From Agelaius tricolor (lineage: Eukaryota > Chordata > Aves > Passeriformes > Icteridae): 64,000 nucleotides of DNA. This document shows, piece by piece, positions 1-12,500 of the stretch. The DNA lies in contig JALJCS010000037.1 in the NCBI GenBank assembly GCA_023055355.1, forward strand, positions 1-64,000, in the 5' to 3' direction. Positions within the stretch are counted from its first letter, which is position 1. The number at the start of each line of letters is the position of its first letter. Made by a program: the position numbers and the translations under genes. Under the pieces are notes generated by a model. The model searched no databases, had not been told where the DNA came from, and saw only the letters and a program-made list of their open reading frames with translations.

Positions 1-217
1 TTTCCTTTCCTTTCCTTTCCTTTCCTTTTCCTTTCCTTTCCTTTCCTTTCCTTTCCTTTCTTTTTCCTTTCCTTTCCTTTCCTTTCCTTTCCTTTCCTTT
101 CCTTTCCTTTCCTTTCCTTTCCTTTCCTTTCCTTTCCTTTCCTTTCCTTTCCTTTCCTTTCCTTTCCTTTCCTTTCCTTTCCTTTCCTTTCCTTTCCTTT
201 CCTTTCCTTTCCTTTCC
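1..217. repeat. (TTTCC)n pentanucleotide array
   Basis: A nearly pure tandem TTTCC array runs from the window edge and probably continues outside it. It lies downstream of COL27A1 and is followed by C-rich and T-rich sequence to about 280. Confidence 0.97.
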
Positions 218-519
218 CCCTTTATTCGCCCCCCCCCCGTTCCTCCCTTTTTCCTTCCCTTTTCTTCTTTCCCCCCTACTCTTGCTGCCCAGCACGGTGG
301 CAGGATGGGGACATAGGGACAGGGATGTGTCACAGCAGTTGGGAGCCAAGGGGATCCCAATTTTGTGCATTTGGCATCACAGGAAGGTTTGGGGTGTGGG
401 TTTGGCTCCTCAGATCATTTAGGGGAACCCCTGGAAATGGGGTGTTTCTGCACCTCTTGCCCACCTAGTTTCTTATGAAGAAAACAAAAAAACCAAACCA
501 CTGCAGTCCTGTTCCATTG
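218..519. other. Intergenic sequence downstream of COL27A1
   Basis: Holds a C-run (about 229-238) and otherwise unique sequence. I see no gene or recognisable element. Confidence 0.5.
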
Positions 520-534
520 CCTCAGTTTTAAATA

Positions 535-540
535 TTTATT
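535..540 (-). promoter_or_regulatory. Candidate distal polyadenylation signal (AATAAA)
   Basis: AATAAA on the minus strand, preceded in the transcript by a long U-rich tract, which often enhances 3' processing. Cleavage would be expected about 10-30 bases further on, near 505-525. Confidence 0.5.
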
Positions 541-1502
541 TAAAGTTAAAAAAAAAAAAAGGAAAAAGAAAAGGAGAAAAAAAAAAAAAGCTTTAAGGAG
601 AACAAATGGTAACTGCAGCCTTGAGAAAACACAAAACCAATGGCATGGGATGAGAAATGGAGGGATCTGGAGTATGGGGGGTTGCAGGGGGGCAGTGAGT
701 GATGGGTGGTGGTGATTCTGGCCTGGGGATGAGGTATTTCTGGCAGGGGCTGCGTGGAGGGCGAGGTATTAGGGACAGATCCTGTTAACCTTTTCTGATG
801 GTGATTGGGAACCAACCAGCAGGCAGTAGTGACAAAAAACAACAGCAACAAAAAAAAAAATACACAAAGAGAGACTCACAGATAATTTTTTTCCCCTCAA
901 AAAAATAAAATCCATAGTCCGTATGAGACATGAAAACTCCAAACAGGCACTGAAGAGTTTCTGATACAGTACAGCTCTGATTACATCAATATTATTCCTT
1001 ATATAGAATTAAAGATTACCATAATTATCCTCTTTAAAAAAAAATTCCTCCAAATTTACATATAGAGACTAAATTTCTACAAAACTTAACAGAACAAAAC
1101 CCTTGCAAGCTTGGCTGGGTTCTGAAACAAGGTACCATCATGTCAGTCTTGACAGAGGGGCCGAGGGAAGAGTTGCAGAGCTGGGTTTGAACGTGAGCTT
1201 AGTCCAGGGAGTCCTGTGGGCAACTCAGTACAGCCCAACCCAACCAGCTCCAAAGGAGCTCTCTGAGGCTCAACACTTCCAGATGAGCTGTGTCCCTCAC
1301 TCCCCTCCCAAAGCAGTGAAGTGCTGATGAACAAAAAAACCAAATTTGCTTGTAAATTATCCCGTAAGTGATGTTGGCTGTGGTGTGAGTTGTGTTATTG
1401 ACACCCATGGCCACTGAAGGATCCCTTTTAAGGTGGCTGTTTCTCTGATTTAACTGTAGAACATAATCTGCTCTCTTCCCAGAGAGATGATTCTATGGGG
1501 CT

Positions 1503-1508
1503 TTTATT
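1503..1508 (-). promoter_or_regulatory. Candidate proximal polyadenylation signal (AATAAA)
   Basis: AATAAA on the minus strand about 915 bases past the stop codon. It could yield a shorter 3' UTR. The position is motif-based only. Confidence 0.3.
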
Positions 1509-2421
1509 TTTGGGTCTGTGGCAAGACATTGTAGCACCTTCACAACCTTAAATAAAGTCATATATATAAAATAACACACTTTTTAAGAGCACCAGAGATT
1601 TCACAGTGAGAGGTAGAAACAAATCAGATGAGCCCATTCCCTCTCTCTATTTTAGCACCAATCTCTTCCCCTCTCCTCTTTCCATTCCCCCTTCTTTGCT
1701 TCCTGACTCTCCCCCTACTCCAACACCACACCTTGAGAGGGAGTCTTGATTAAACTCATGGAAGGAGGAACTTGGCTTTTTTTTTCTTTTTTTTTTCCTT
1801 TTTCTTTTTGCTTTAAATAATATAATATATATATTTTGTTTCTTCTAATATTGCACATCAAAATGCTTCCTGTACACAGAGCAGCCAGATTCAACTTGCA
1901 GCTCCGCCTGGGAGACCTGATGCAGCTCGTGGCTGTCCAGAAGGCAACAAGCTCTGAGAGGGAAGCTCTATTTTTTTTTTTTTTAATCATTTTTTTTTTC
2001 CAATGGAAAGAACATTTGGTAACTCAGGAACCAGACAAAAATGGGTGGGTGGGTGGATAGGGGGGGAAAAGAACAAAAAACCCCACGCGCTGCAAGACGC
2101 TTGAGGTTTCTCTCAATGTTTTCTTTGGTCATGGACAAAGCTTTGTGTGTGTGGAACCACAACACCCAGCCCCCTGATCCCTTTGCACTGCTCACTCCTG
2201 ACTGATGCCTGCTTCCCCCACGTCCTTGTTCCTCCTCCTTTTTCAACAACTGGCTGAGTTCAGTAGATCACGGGCTCTTGGAGACCTCGAGCCAAGGCTG
2301 GAGCAGGAGTTGGCCCAAGAGGCACAGCCCAGCTGTCCCTGCTGCAGAGAGGGGCAGAGAGAGCCCCTGTGAGGACAGGCCAGGGTGGGTTGGAGCTCAG
2401 AGCCTGGTCCCACAGCTTGGT

Positions 2422-2568
2422 TCAGAGGAAGCAGACGGGGCCAACCTCGAGGTGATACTGCTGTCCTGGCTGGGAGGGGGGCAGGTTCTGGATGCTGACA
2501 ATCGGCAGCTGCTGAGGGTCCTGGGTCCGGAAGGAAAAGAGGGTCCTGTGCCAGCGTCCATCCTTGAT
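2422..2568 (-). CDS. COL27A1: COL27A1 e37, last coding exon and stop (147 bp)
   Basis: Encodes 48 residues and a TGA stop. It begins [14 protein letters not shown] and ends [13 protein letters not shown]; the terminal VGPxCFL signature closes all fibrillar collagen C-propeptides. It contains the eighth cysteine. The acceptor is CCGTGCAG. Confidence 0.96.
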   Translation of the reverse strand: MKDGRWHRTLFSFRTQDPQQLPIVSIQNLPPSQPGQQYHLEVGPVCFL

Positions 2569-3558
2569 CTGCACGGGGAGGGGCGAGACATTAACTGAAA
2601 TCTCAGCTCCTCTAAAGTCTCTACATTCCTTACGGTTTGAGATAAACTTTATTGGAGTTGATTGAAATAAATGGGTAGGCCTTGTAGAGTTAGTATGAGT
2701 AAGAGTTAGCAGTTAACTAATAATTGATTGCTTGTCAACACAATGTTTGGTTAGCTGGGTTTATAATGAAGAATATAGAAACTTTATGAATAGCTTTTAG
2801 GAACATAAGACAATTGTAGGCCTCCTCTGTTCTGAAACAAATTGAAGACGGGGAATGGGAGTTCTACCAAGGGTTCATTTGTCAGATTTGCATTGAAAAG
2901 GTAGAAAGGTAAAACTGAACTTTGGTGGTACCACCAAGACAAACTCCTAATGCTGTGAGCCTGAATGCAGCCCTGCATCTCCTGACTCTGTGTGGCACCA
3001 GACCAGAGCCAGGGTCACCATCCACGGGCAGCCATTCCCCCTTCTGCCATTTAACTGCTGCTATCCATGACAAGTAACTTCAAAAATTCATCTTTTGCTT
3101 TCTATTTGAAGGCTATCTGCTTCAGAGGAGCTGCATAGCTTCCTGAACTGGAAAATTAATGGTAAACCTGACCCTTCTCCCTTGTAGGATAAACAGCACA
3201 GGTGTTACTGGAGGCCCAGAGTGGGCTCCTGTGGTATTTGCAGGGGTCCCCAGGATGAGGTGAGAGATGAGTGAATCTGACTCCATGTTCTTAGAAGGCT
3301 AGTTTATTATTCTATTCTATTCTATTCTATTCTATTCTATTCTATTCTATTCTATTCTATTCTATTCTATTCTGAAAGGATACAGACAGAAGGCTTAACA
3401 AGAATGATCATGAAAAACTCCTCAAAGTCCAACACAGCTGATGGTGATTGGTCATTAAGTAAAAACAGTTCACATGAAACCAATCAAACATGCACCTGCT
3501 GGTAAACAATCTCCAGCCACATTCCAAAGCAGCAAAACAGGGAGAAGCAAATGAAATA

Positions 3559-3589
<31 letters not shown>

Positions 3590-6500
3590 CTCTGAGGCTT
3601 CTCATCTTCCCAGGAGAAGAAACCCTGGCAAAGGGATTTTTCAGAAAATATGACAGTGACAGGCTCTGGCATTTCTCTCCACTCATTTTTTCCCTCTCTC
3701 ACAGCAACATACCTTGCAATCATCAGCTGCCACTTCTGGCCTGAGCTGCCCGGTGGCCTGGAACACCTGCCCGTTCCAGGCCCTGAAGCGCAGGGCGCGC
3801 TCCGAGGGGCTGTCGGAGGAGCCCTCCCTCCACACTGAGGTGTTCAGGCAGTGGATGGTGATGTGCTGCACCACCTCCGAGCTCAGCAGCCTCAGGAAGT
3901 TCATCTGGACCCTCCCGATGTCGAAATCCAGCTGGAAGGTGACAGAGAGGTCATGGGGACACCCTGCAGAGGGGCTGAGGGGAGCAGGGTTAGCAAAGGG
4001 TGGGGAGCAAAGGGGGTCCCTGTGCTCTGCTTCATTCTGCAGAGCTGGATCTGATGTCAGTATGGACATGAGGACCAGATGCCCATACTGTTTTTATGAC
4101 ACAAGTTTTTATGACACAAAACTTTCTAGTTTGTTCTGCAAAGCAGGTCCTTTGCTTTGCAGAACAAACTGGAAGGTTCTTAAGCAGGAGGAAAAGAATG
4201 TAAACTTCAAACTCAATACACTTGCAAATCAGGTTCCAGTTCATCTGCAAACGAGCCCAGATATTGCTATTTGTATTTTTAGTACAGGTACTTCCTCAAC
4301 AAAAATCCCATAGCAATAACTTCATGGCAACTTGTGTATTTAGGCTGACCTCACTTCTCCAGGTGGCAGAAAACAAAATGCAGGAGTGACCCAAACATAA
4401 GTCAGGTCAATAAAGGATTTGGGAGCAGCATGTTTGTGAAATTACTGGTCATGTTAAGACTATGGGTTCATTAAACACCACAGGAACACAGGGCTTTGTC
4501 TTGAGCCTTGGGTGTATTTTTTAACTCCTGAGAGCAGTTCTGAGTGTCACCCTCATGCTCCCCCAAACTGTGTGCTGTGTCCTTGTGCTCAGTGTCCTGG
4601 GACAACACAGGCTGTGTAAATATTTACCAGTGGGAAATGCTGCTCTGGGGCTGGGCTGTGCCTACCTTGGAGACAGTGACAGGGCTGAGACACGTCTGGC
4701 CACCGTTGGTGAAGTTACAGGTGACCTGGATGGTGTCTGAGGAGCAGCCAAGGTTTGGGTCAATCCAGTAGGTACCTGAGGAAATGCAGGATTTGGGATT
4801 AACAGGGACACTTCACCTTTTCTGAGAATGACTAAAGCACAGTTTTGGTTTCTTGGTGACTGGTCCCAGGGAAGGGGAGTGTGTGAAGCAGCCCTGTGGA
4901 GGGGGATGCAGCCTTTGCACATTTGGGGCCTCCTACCATCAGTCATCTTCTGTTCACAGTTCATGAGGTCCCGGCAGATGCGGGCAGGGTTCTCCTTGGT
5001 TCCCAGGGGTCTTTTGATGCTCTGAATGAGGTTGCTGAGGTAGTGTAGAGTCTTAAAGATCTCCCCTCCATGGTCCAGCATGAGAAGGTCTGGGTGTTGG
5101 TAACCCTGGAGAGAAAAAAAGGCAGGTCAGGGGTGCCCTGGGGGCACTGAGGGCTGTGGCCACAAGGGTTTCTACATCATTTTGAGAAAAATCAGTGGTC
5201 AAAGACAGGCTGTGGTGGCTTGGGGCCAGTGAGCCACAGGCCTTGGATTGTCCCAAACAGGACATTGCTGAAATGCTGGCAAAGTCACAATGGCAAAGTC
5301 AGGAGGTCTGCAGCTTCACAAATCAGTGGCACAACAGAATGATATCCTTTAACTGGACCTTTGCCTGCATAAATTCCAGATATTCCACTAGAGCAGTTAC
5401 AAATCAGGGCTCTGTATCAACCTTCTGCACACACAGAAAGCACTGATGGGCCCATTCCCAGTCTCCAGCCCAAGCAAAGACAAAAATGCCCTCGTACCTC
5501 TCTCTTGAGCGCGGTGTTGGAGTCAATCAGGGTCTGGAAAGCTGCCCCAAAGCCATCTTGCTGCTGGTGTGGTGTGAAAAAGATGGAAACTGAGACTGTT
5601 AGAAGCTGAGCATGCCCCGATGCAAGAAAACACTTCTCAGCCTAAGGCTGCAGCTGAAGCACTGCTCTGCTAACAGAGCCTCTCCTGCTGTGTGTGCCTG
5701 CAAGGTCCCAGCAGCACCTCGGCTCTGCAGGGCTTGAGATCATCATTGCAAACAAACATACAGAGAATGGCAACTTACAAATGAGGCTGGAACTCCTGGT
5801 GGTCCCTGGAAATCAGAGGAGAAAAGGGGCATCAGCAGGAGGCTGGTCAGTCACTGCTGCACAGATACTCAGCCGTGGCCTTTGAAATCCCCCTCCGTGC
5901 AGAGGAGTGAGAGAGGCAGCAATGCTGTCTCTATAAAACTCTTGGGGATGGTTTGGACCAAAGCACCAGAAGCACTGGTCCATTCACACACATGGTTTTG
6001 CATGTGAGGAATGGGGCTAAGCCATAATTTCCAGTGAGGGAGCAGCCCCTCTGGAGAGCGTCATGGCAATCGTTTCAGCTTGGTTCACTCATGAACTCTT
6101 CCCTCAGATACCTACCGGAGGGCCAGGGTGTCCTCGTGGGCCTGGAGGACCCTAAAGACAGAGTGGCATCAGTTAGCGAAATATCTCCAGTTTTCTTTCC
6201 ATTTCTCATGGTTTTCACCAGCAGGAATCTGTTCCCAGCTGGATTTTTGGCACCCCACAGCAGCTGTCCCTCAGAGCCTTCAAAAGAGAGGGGATGACCC
6301 CATTTTGTCCCTGCTCTGGGTACATCTGTCTACACCTGGTCCATGCCTGCTGCATCCCTTGTTCCCAGCCCTTTCAGCTCCTCAGTTGTCACTAATGCCC
6401 CATCCCCAGGCACTCATCCCATTCCAGGAGCGCAATTACTCACCCTGCAGCTTTACACTTGCTAAAAGCAACTGTTTTATTTAAATACAAGTTATCAGTC

Positions 6501-9500
6501 AGAAAAAGGAATGTCAAATACTTACCCTTGGACCTTGAAGACCCTGCAGGGGAAAGAAAAGTGCAGAAGCTGTCAGAAAATGCTCATTACTGACCCAAAA
6601 TCTCCCTGTACACCCATGTGCTGTTCCCAAGGGGTGATGGTGTTCACAGGGGTCTTAGGATGAGGGAAGAGACGAGGATCTGACTCCATACTTCAGAAGA
6701 CTTGATTCATTATTTTATGATATATATTACATTAAAACAATACTAAAAGAATAGAAGAAAAGGTTCTCCTCAGAAGGCTGGCTAAGATAAGAATAGAAAG
6801 GAAAAGAATGATAACAAAGGCTCTGTCTCAGACTCTCTGTCCGAGCCAGCTGGGCTGTGATTGGCCATTAATTAGAAACAACCACACGAGACCAATCCCA
6901 GATGCACCTGTTGCATTCCACAGCAGCAGATAACCATTGGTTACATTTTGTTCCTGAGGCCTCTCAGCTTCTCAGGAGGAAAAATCCCAAGGAAAGGATT
7001 TTTCATAAAAGATGTCTGCGACACCAAGGCAAGGGCAGGAGATCCCCCAGCTGTGGACAGCAAGGTGTGGTGTTGCTGGGTTAAGGAAATGGAAATTTTA
7101 CCAGCAGAGGGGTGTGGATGTGTGTGCACATCTGTGAGCAGTGTCTTGCCCTCGTGGGAGCCTGATGGTCACAGCAGAGCCCAGAGTGACTCTTGGCTGT
7201 TCAGAGCCTCTCTGAGGGGCACCCAGAGGTGGGAGCAGCACTTACCATGTCCCCACGGCTGCCTTTGTCTCCCTTGGGGCCCTGCAAAGGACAGGAGGCG
7301 CTGTCACTGACCAGGCACAGGCTGCCCCAGGAGCTCCTGGCAAGGACTCATCTCTAACTCATCAGCTTAGGTTGTCATATTGGCCTCTCCATCCCAAGGC
7401 AAGAAATGCCATTGCTTTGAAAATGTCTGAGCTCATCTGACTGGTTTTTATCTCTGCAGCCTCTGGACCAAGCTCTTGTGTTTTCACAAAGCACTGACCT
7501 GATCTTCCATCTGTGTTCAGGGCCTTTGGCATTTTAGGGCAGGCAGGGATTTTCAACACTTCCCAAAATCAAATGGTTCCCAGTTTAATACATTTTAAAA
7601 AAAAAAGTTTATTTAAATGTGTTTCCCCCTACCCCAGACCAAGTTCTTTGGGTAATCTGCAATAACATTCTTGTCTTCCAGTCTATTGAAAACCTTGCCC
7701 TTCTGCATTGCTGCTCCTCACTTCTCAGCTGATAATCTCCCAGAAATTGTCTATGCAGCCAGAGACTAAGCCTGCACTTTTCTGAAGCTGCTGATCTTAA
7801 ACCCATTTCATTTTCCTGGTTACAGCAGGATTTGGGGGTTACCTGTGCTGGCCTCAAACATCTTGGATGTCATGCATTTAAACTCTTCTAAAAAGTATAG
7901 GCAGGAAAGAAGTGTGGGTACTTACAGGGCTTCCTGTGGGACCCTGAATGCCCAGAGGACCAATAATTCCTTCTTTTCCCTAGGAAAGAAAAGACTTGTG
8001 AGCCACCAGGTGGGACCTGACAGTCATTTCCACTCGGGCAGATTCGGTGAAGACTCTGAATCTTTGCTGCTTTTTTTTTTCCTTTTTCTTTTCTTGGTGG
8101 TGGCTTTGCTATACCTGGAATAAAAACCCATTTCCAAAGAGACAAGTCCTCACAGTGTGGTTTTCATGAGCCTTGTTAAACCTCAGAAATTCCAGCAATA
8201 GAGGATTTCAGTGTGGCTGGAGTGCTCTGGGCAGCGTGGCTGTCTCTAAACCCTGTGCAGGGCAGGTCACCTGCAGCTGTGGGGCTCAGAGGTGCTGCCA
8301 TGGCCTTGAGCACTGGGCTCCCCACAGCCCCTGGAGCCTCACAGAAATGGGGGTGAAGGGGGAAAAATCCTCCCAAAGCCACAAACTGGAGAAGCACTCA
8401 CCATGAGACCTGGTGGCCCACGTGGTCCCTGAATGCCTTTGAACCCAAGGTCTCCTGGGGGGCCCTGTGAGCAAAAAATGAGATGTGAGGTAAATACTAC
8501 TAAATACTACCACTAATTAACCAAACCCTGTGTGTGTGCCCTTGCTTAGAGCTCTGCTCTAAGGCCAGGGCTGCTGCCTCTTGTCCATGGGACAGGGAAG
8601 ATCCAATTTGTTGTAAATTCTTTCCCCACTCCTGTTTTGCAAGGCTTTTACTTTTGACAGAAAACAACTTCCTCTTCACCAGGGAAATGATATGGTGATA
8701 AAATGAGTCTGAATTTCAAGCCAAGGCTCTCAGAGTTAGGGATGCACATTGGTGTCTCAGGTGCAGGCTGATGGTTGATGCTGGAAATACAAATGTCAGA
8801 AAGGGGGGAAACAGCCACAGAATCTCTAGGACAGCCCTTTTCCTCCAACAAAGCATGTGTGAGCACACACTCACTTAACAAATGAAGAGTCATAAACTAA
8901 AGAAATTGGGATCAAAATTCAATTTCCACAGAAATTGAATTGCTTGCAGAGCTGCTAGCAGTGCAACAAGTGTGGCATGACAAGTGTGGCATGACAAGTG
9001 TGGCATGACCTGTCCCCAGTAAAGTGAGAGTAGAAAAGCAGCTGGTCCCCAGCAGCCTCTTACCTTTGGCCCAAAGAGTCCTGCAATCCCTGGGAATCCT
9101 GCCTCACCAAAGTCACCCTGCACAGCCAAGACAAGAACAAAGGACAGCAATAAATTCACACTGCTGGCTGCAGATCTCACTCAGAGATGCACCCAGAGTT
9201 CAGCAGCTCCAGAGGCAGAGAAATCTGCGAGCATCCCTCAGTCTAAGCAGGAGTGATGAGAAAGAAGAATGATAAACACCTGGAGGAGGAGCTGCACAGA
9301 CATCAGGCTTGAAGCAACTCACCTGATCCCTTAGAGCTCACCAATGCCACCTTTCTGCCCCCACAATGGGAGGCAGACCTACACTATTCCTAGTGGATGC
9401 TTCTCTGGCTTGGCCCAGCATTAGCAGGATGCAGAGCAGCTACTCTGAGATTGATCTTGGAATTTCATGCTGCAAAATAACAGCCTCAAAGTTCTTTAAA

Positions 9501-12500
9501 ACAAGCTCCTCTTTTATTTCTAATACAAACTGGACTGACCTACTAATTCAAACTGTGATTTTAAACTATGCTCATTCAAGCTGTTAAAAAAGTGCATGTT
9601 CTTACAACATCACCTCCCACTCAAGCCCAGGAAAACCATGCATATCCCTAATTCTTCTCCTATTCAACTCTGCAGGGATTTTCCCTCAATTTTGTTAGAC
9701 AAATAATAATAAAATAGTTGAAAGACCATCAAGCTTGAATCAGCACATAGCATGTACTCTGAGAATAAAAAACCCACCCTGGGTAGCATGTCCTTATGTA
9801 AACATCCTCCCTTCACCATGCCGGAGATGGTCATCCTTTGATATTTTTGGGCTTCTCAGATGTCAAAATTCAAGATGATTCAACGTTTAAAAAAAAGAAA
9901 GGGGCCAGAAACCTCCACCAGATGATTCTTCTCCAGTGTTAGGAACATCAGAGACAGATAAGGCTTGTTTGGCCTTTTGGCAGGACTGTCTCACCCATCC
10001 TGACTGCGCTTTTTGGGGTGTAATACAATGCTTTGGGAATGACCCAAGTGATGGGGCTTCCACCCCCTTTGTTGCACAGCTGTTCCAGCATCAGCCTAGA
10101 AACCTCACTCTTAGGAAGCTTTCCCTTGAAAAAGGCCATGAGAGTGAGAAACTGCTTGGCAAGAAGGGGCTTGGTTGGACTTGGTGGAGTGTAAGAAACT
10201 TTCCAAGGATTCAAATTGATTTAATTGCCCATTTCTGGGTCCTGGAAAGGAAAATTGCTGTTAACAGGGGACTGGGGTCTTTCCTGCATGAGGAAAATCA
10301 ACCAAGGCTTCTTTGTAGAGGAATTTCAGGCAAAAGCACACGGAAAGTCAGAAGGGTTTAAATGTCATGGAGTCATCTCAGCCAAAGGGACACAAGGTCA
10401 CTGTTCCTGTAGCAAATCAGGCAGTGACAATATGGGGCAAAGGAATGTGTCACTTGTGTCACAGAGACAAAATCATCTGTGAGATTGATCTATGACCAAT
10501 GACAAAATGATATATGGTGGTGTTGGTCACTGCCTTTCAGCCTGAAAACTGTTAGCACAAGCTTTTATATAAAACAGCCAAAAAAGTGCACTTTATTGAG
10601 GTAGTTTGGGTTCATTCTGTGCCTTGTTTCATATTGAGAGGAATAGTGGATTTGTCTTTACAAACAAGCTGTGGGTCTGTTGGTAGATAAAACCAGCACT
10701 GGGAAATAAAAGGAGCAATGGGAAGGGAATAACTGATTGATGAATGGAAAAAGATATTTGCTTTTACAAATAAACTTTAGGTTTGCTGATAAATGAAATT
10801 ATACATTGAAAGATGAAAGAAATGATGGGGAAGAAAAACCCCTAAATTCCATAAGAATTAAAAATTAAAAGGAGGGTTATACATTAGAGGGAAATCTTTG
10901 GTATCAGGTGTTTTGGGAAGTCTGTACATCTCAAGTACCTCAGCCAATGGGGAAAGAGAGAAGGGAAATGTGGCTGGGAAATTGGGATAAAAAGGAGGCT
11001 GCATCCTCCAAAAATCTGAGAGATCCCAGGGGAATGCCCCATGGCCTCTCTCTTTATTAAAATAAAGTAAAAGGACTCCTCTGTCTCCTTTTTGGACATA
11101 AACCTCTGGTGGTTGTGGATTAATTTTCCTGACAATATCAGTCCTAATCCCTCTCCCAGAGTGATGCTCCAGCTGGATATGGGCTCCCCTGTGCAGCCCC
11201 TCCCTGGGATCACTGTGCTGTCCCAGGCTGGATCTGCACCCTCTCCTGCAGGGCTCAGCTCTGCTCAGCCCCACCACACCAACCTGCTGTCCTTTGGCTC
11301 CAGCACCACTAACCTGCTGTCCTTTGGCTCCTGGGTCCCCAGGGCTCCCTGGAGGGCCCGTTCCTCCCGGTGATCCTCGCTTCCCTGCTTGGCCACTCTG
11401 TCCAGGCAATCCTCTTTCACCCTAAAGAGAACAGAATTCAAGTAATTCCAAAGGAGGGGAGCTAAATATAACAGCACTCAGCTGGGAAAGCCATAGATGG
11501 AAGGCTGGCAGAGATGGGATGAGGAATGTGGCTCCATCAGGGGATGCCCCAGGTCTGCTGGGGCAGGATGCTCAGGGTGGGAGCAGGGTGGCCATGGCTG
11601 TGTTCCCTCCTGGGCTGCCCCCAGAGCAGGAGCTCAGCAGAGCTGTCCCACCTGCATGGGGACAGAAAGGGCAGCAAATGTCTTCTCTCTGCACTTCCTA
11701 CATTCTCTCTCTGCCCTGCAGTTTCCCATAATCTCTTCCCCCAGCAGGCTGGCAATTGGTGATTAATTCATGGAAAATGCTGAAGGCATGCCAAGAGCAG
11801 GACTCCAATCCAGAGGCTGCAAAGCCAACATTTCCCCCTGTGTTAACCCTACAACTTCAACCCAGAGAGGGCCTTCTGCCACCCAGCACCACCCTTTGCT
11901 CCCCTTGCCAAATTCCAGGAGCAGCACAAGCTCCAGCTGCTCAGTCTGGGGCAGGCTGGGAGAGAGGAGCAAAGGCAGGGGGGAGCCTTGGACGGGGGAA
12001 CAGCCAGAAAAGGGGCAACAAATTCCCCTAGAGGCAGGGTGAGAGTGTGTGACAAGGACACAGTCTCAGACACCTCCTGTTGTACTGCCCAAGGCAGCTG
12101 GAGGGCAGCAAGTGACAGATCAAGGGCTATGGAGTCCTAATTTAAATCAGATCCCAGAGACTCTCCAAACCCAGCTGGAGTCTTCCTATTTACAGAGTTT
12201 TCCTATTTACAGAGTCTTTCTACAAATGACTGAATTGCTGTCCAGTTTAGATCCTGTGGTGAGCCTGGATCAGGGCAAGGACCAGGAAAAACCCCAAGGT
12301 CACAAAAGCAGGCTGTCCCTGCTTCCACCCAGAGTGATGTCCAAGCCCATACTGGCTCCAGTCATTCTAACCAGTAAATATGCTAAAAATCAAGCAGCAC
12401 AAATTTCCCTCCAGCAGTTCAGGTCTTGCAGAGCAGTGGAACACCTGAATCTCCCATGGAATTGTCCATTCTGGATATCCTACAGCTGGCTGTAGCTCCT

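Larger units (their letters stand above)
520..2421 (-). other. COL27A1: Probable COL27A1 3' UTR
   Basis: No coding sequence follows the stop codon. The roughly 1.9 kb downstream is AT-rich, with T/A homopolymer runs (for example near 1779-1830 and 1970-2000). It ends in a U-rich tract in the transcript (plus strand 545-592) just before an AATAAA. The length suits a large collagen 3' UTR, but the end is inferred from signals only; an earlier site near 1503 could also be used. Confidence 0.55.
3230..3661 (-). mobile_element. Solo LTR copy A (ERVK-like family, degraded)
   Basis: It shares the sequence order of the LTRs at 6633-7023 and 15598-15972: TGTC start, AAATCC...CCTGAGAAG...CTCAGG block, repeated ATTCT block, AATAAA, then CATGGAGTCAGAT...CTCATC and an ACCCC end. 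It is longer because the ATTCT block has expanded to 3309-3373 and a T30 run has grown at 3561-3590. The flanks GGCTCC (3224-3229) and GGCTCT (3662-3667) look like a 6-bp target duplication with one change. It lies in the last intron in the gene's own orientation, with an intact AATAAA at 3303-3308. Confidence 0.85.
2569..3712 (-). other. Last COL27A1 intron (e36-e37)
   Basis: 1.1 kb, mostly LTR copy A. The remainder, 2569-3229, is unique AT-rich sequence with no further feature recognised. Confidence 0.8.
5106..6525 (-). other. Short introns of the C-terminal block (with e31-e33)
   Basis: Introns of 392, 215, 310 and 374 bp separate e34, e33, e32, e31 and e30. I see only unique intronic sequence between the exons. 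Confidence 0.7.
7282..9063 (-). other. Introns between e29 and e26
   Basis: Three introns of 644, 422 and 599 bp. The only structure seen is a 14-bp triple tandem at 8967-9008. T/A runs occur at 7595-7606 and 8071-8080. Confidence 0.7.
9118..11313 (-). other. Intron e25-e26
   Basis: 2.2 kb. It contains the LTR-like element ending near 11129 and the duplicated donor of e25 at its 5' end. The part 9118-10560 is AT-rich with no exon or recognised element. Confidence 0.7.

Noticed and set aside
3932..3963. Alternative upstream acceptor for e36 adding [14 protein letters not shown] sequence
   Set aside because: The frame is open, but splicing at AG 3965-3964 adds bases not divisible by three after e35 and would run into a stop. 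The acceptor at 3933-3932 keeps frame and joins the known family sequence.
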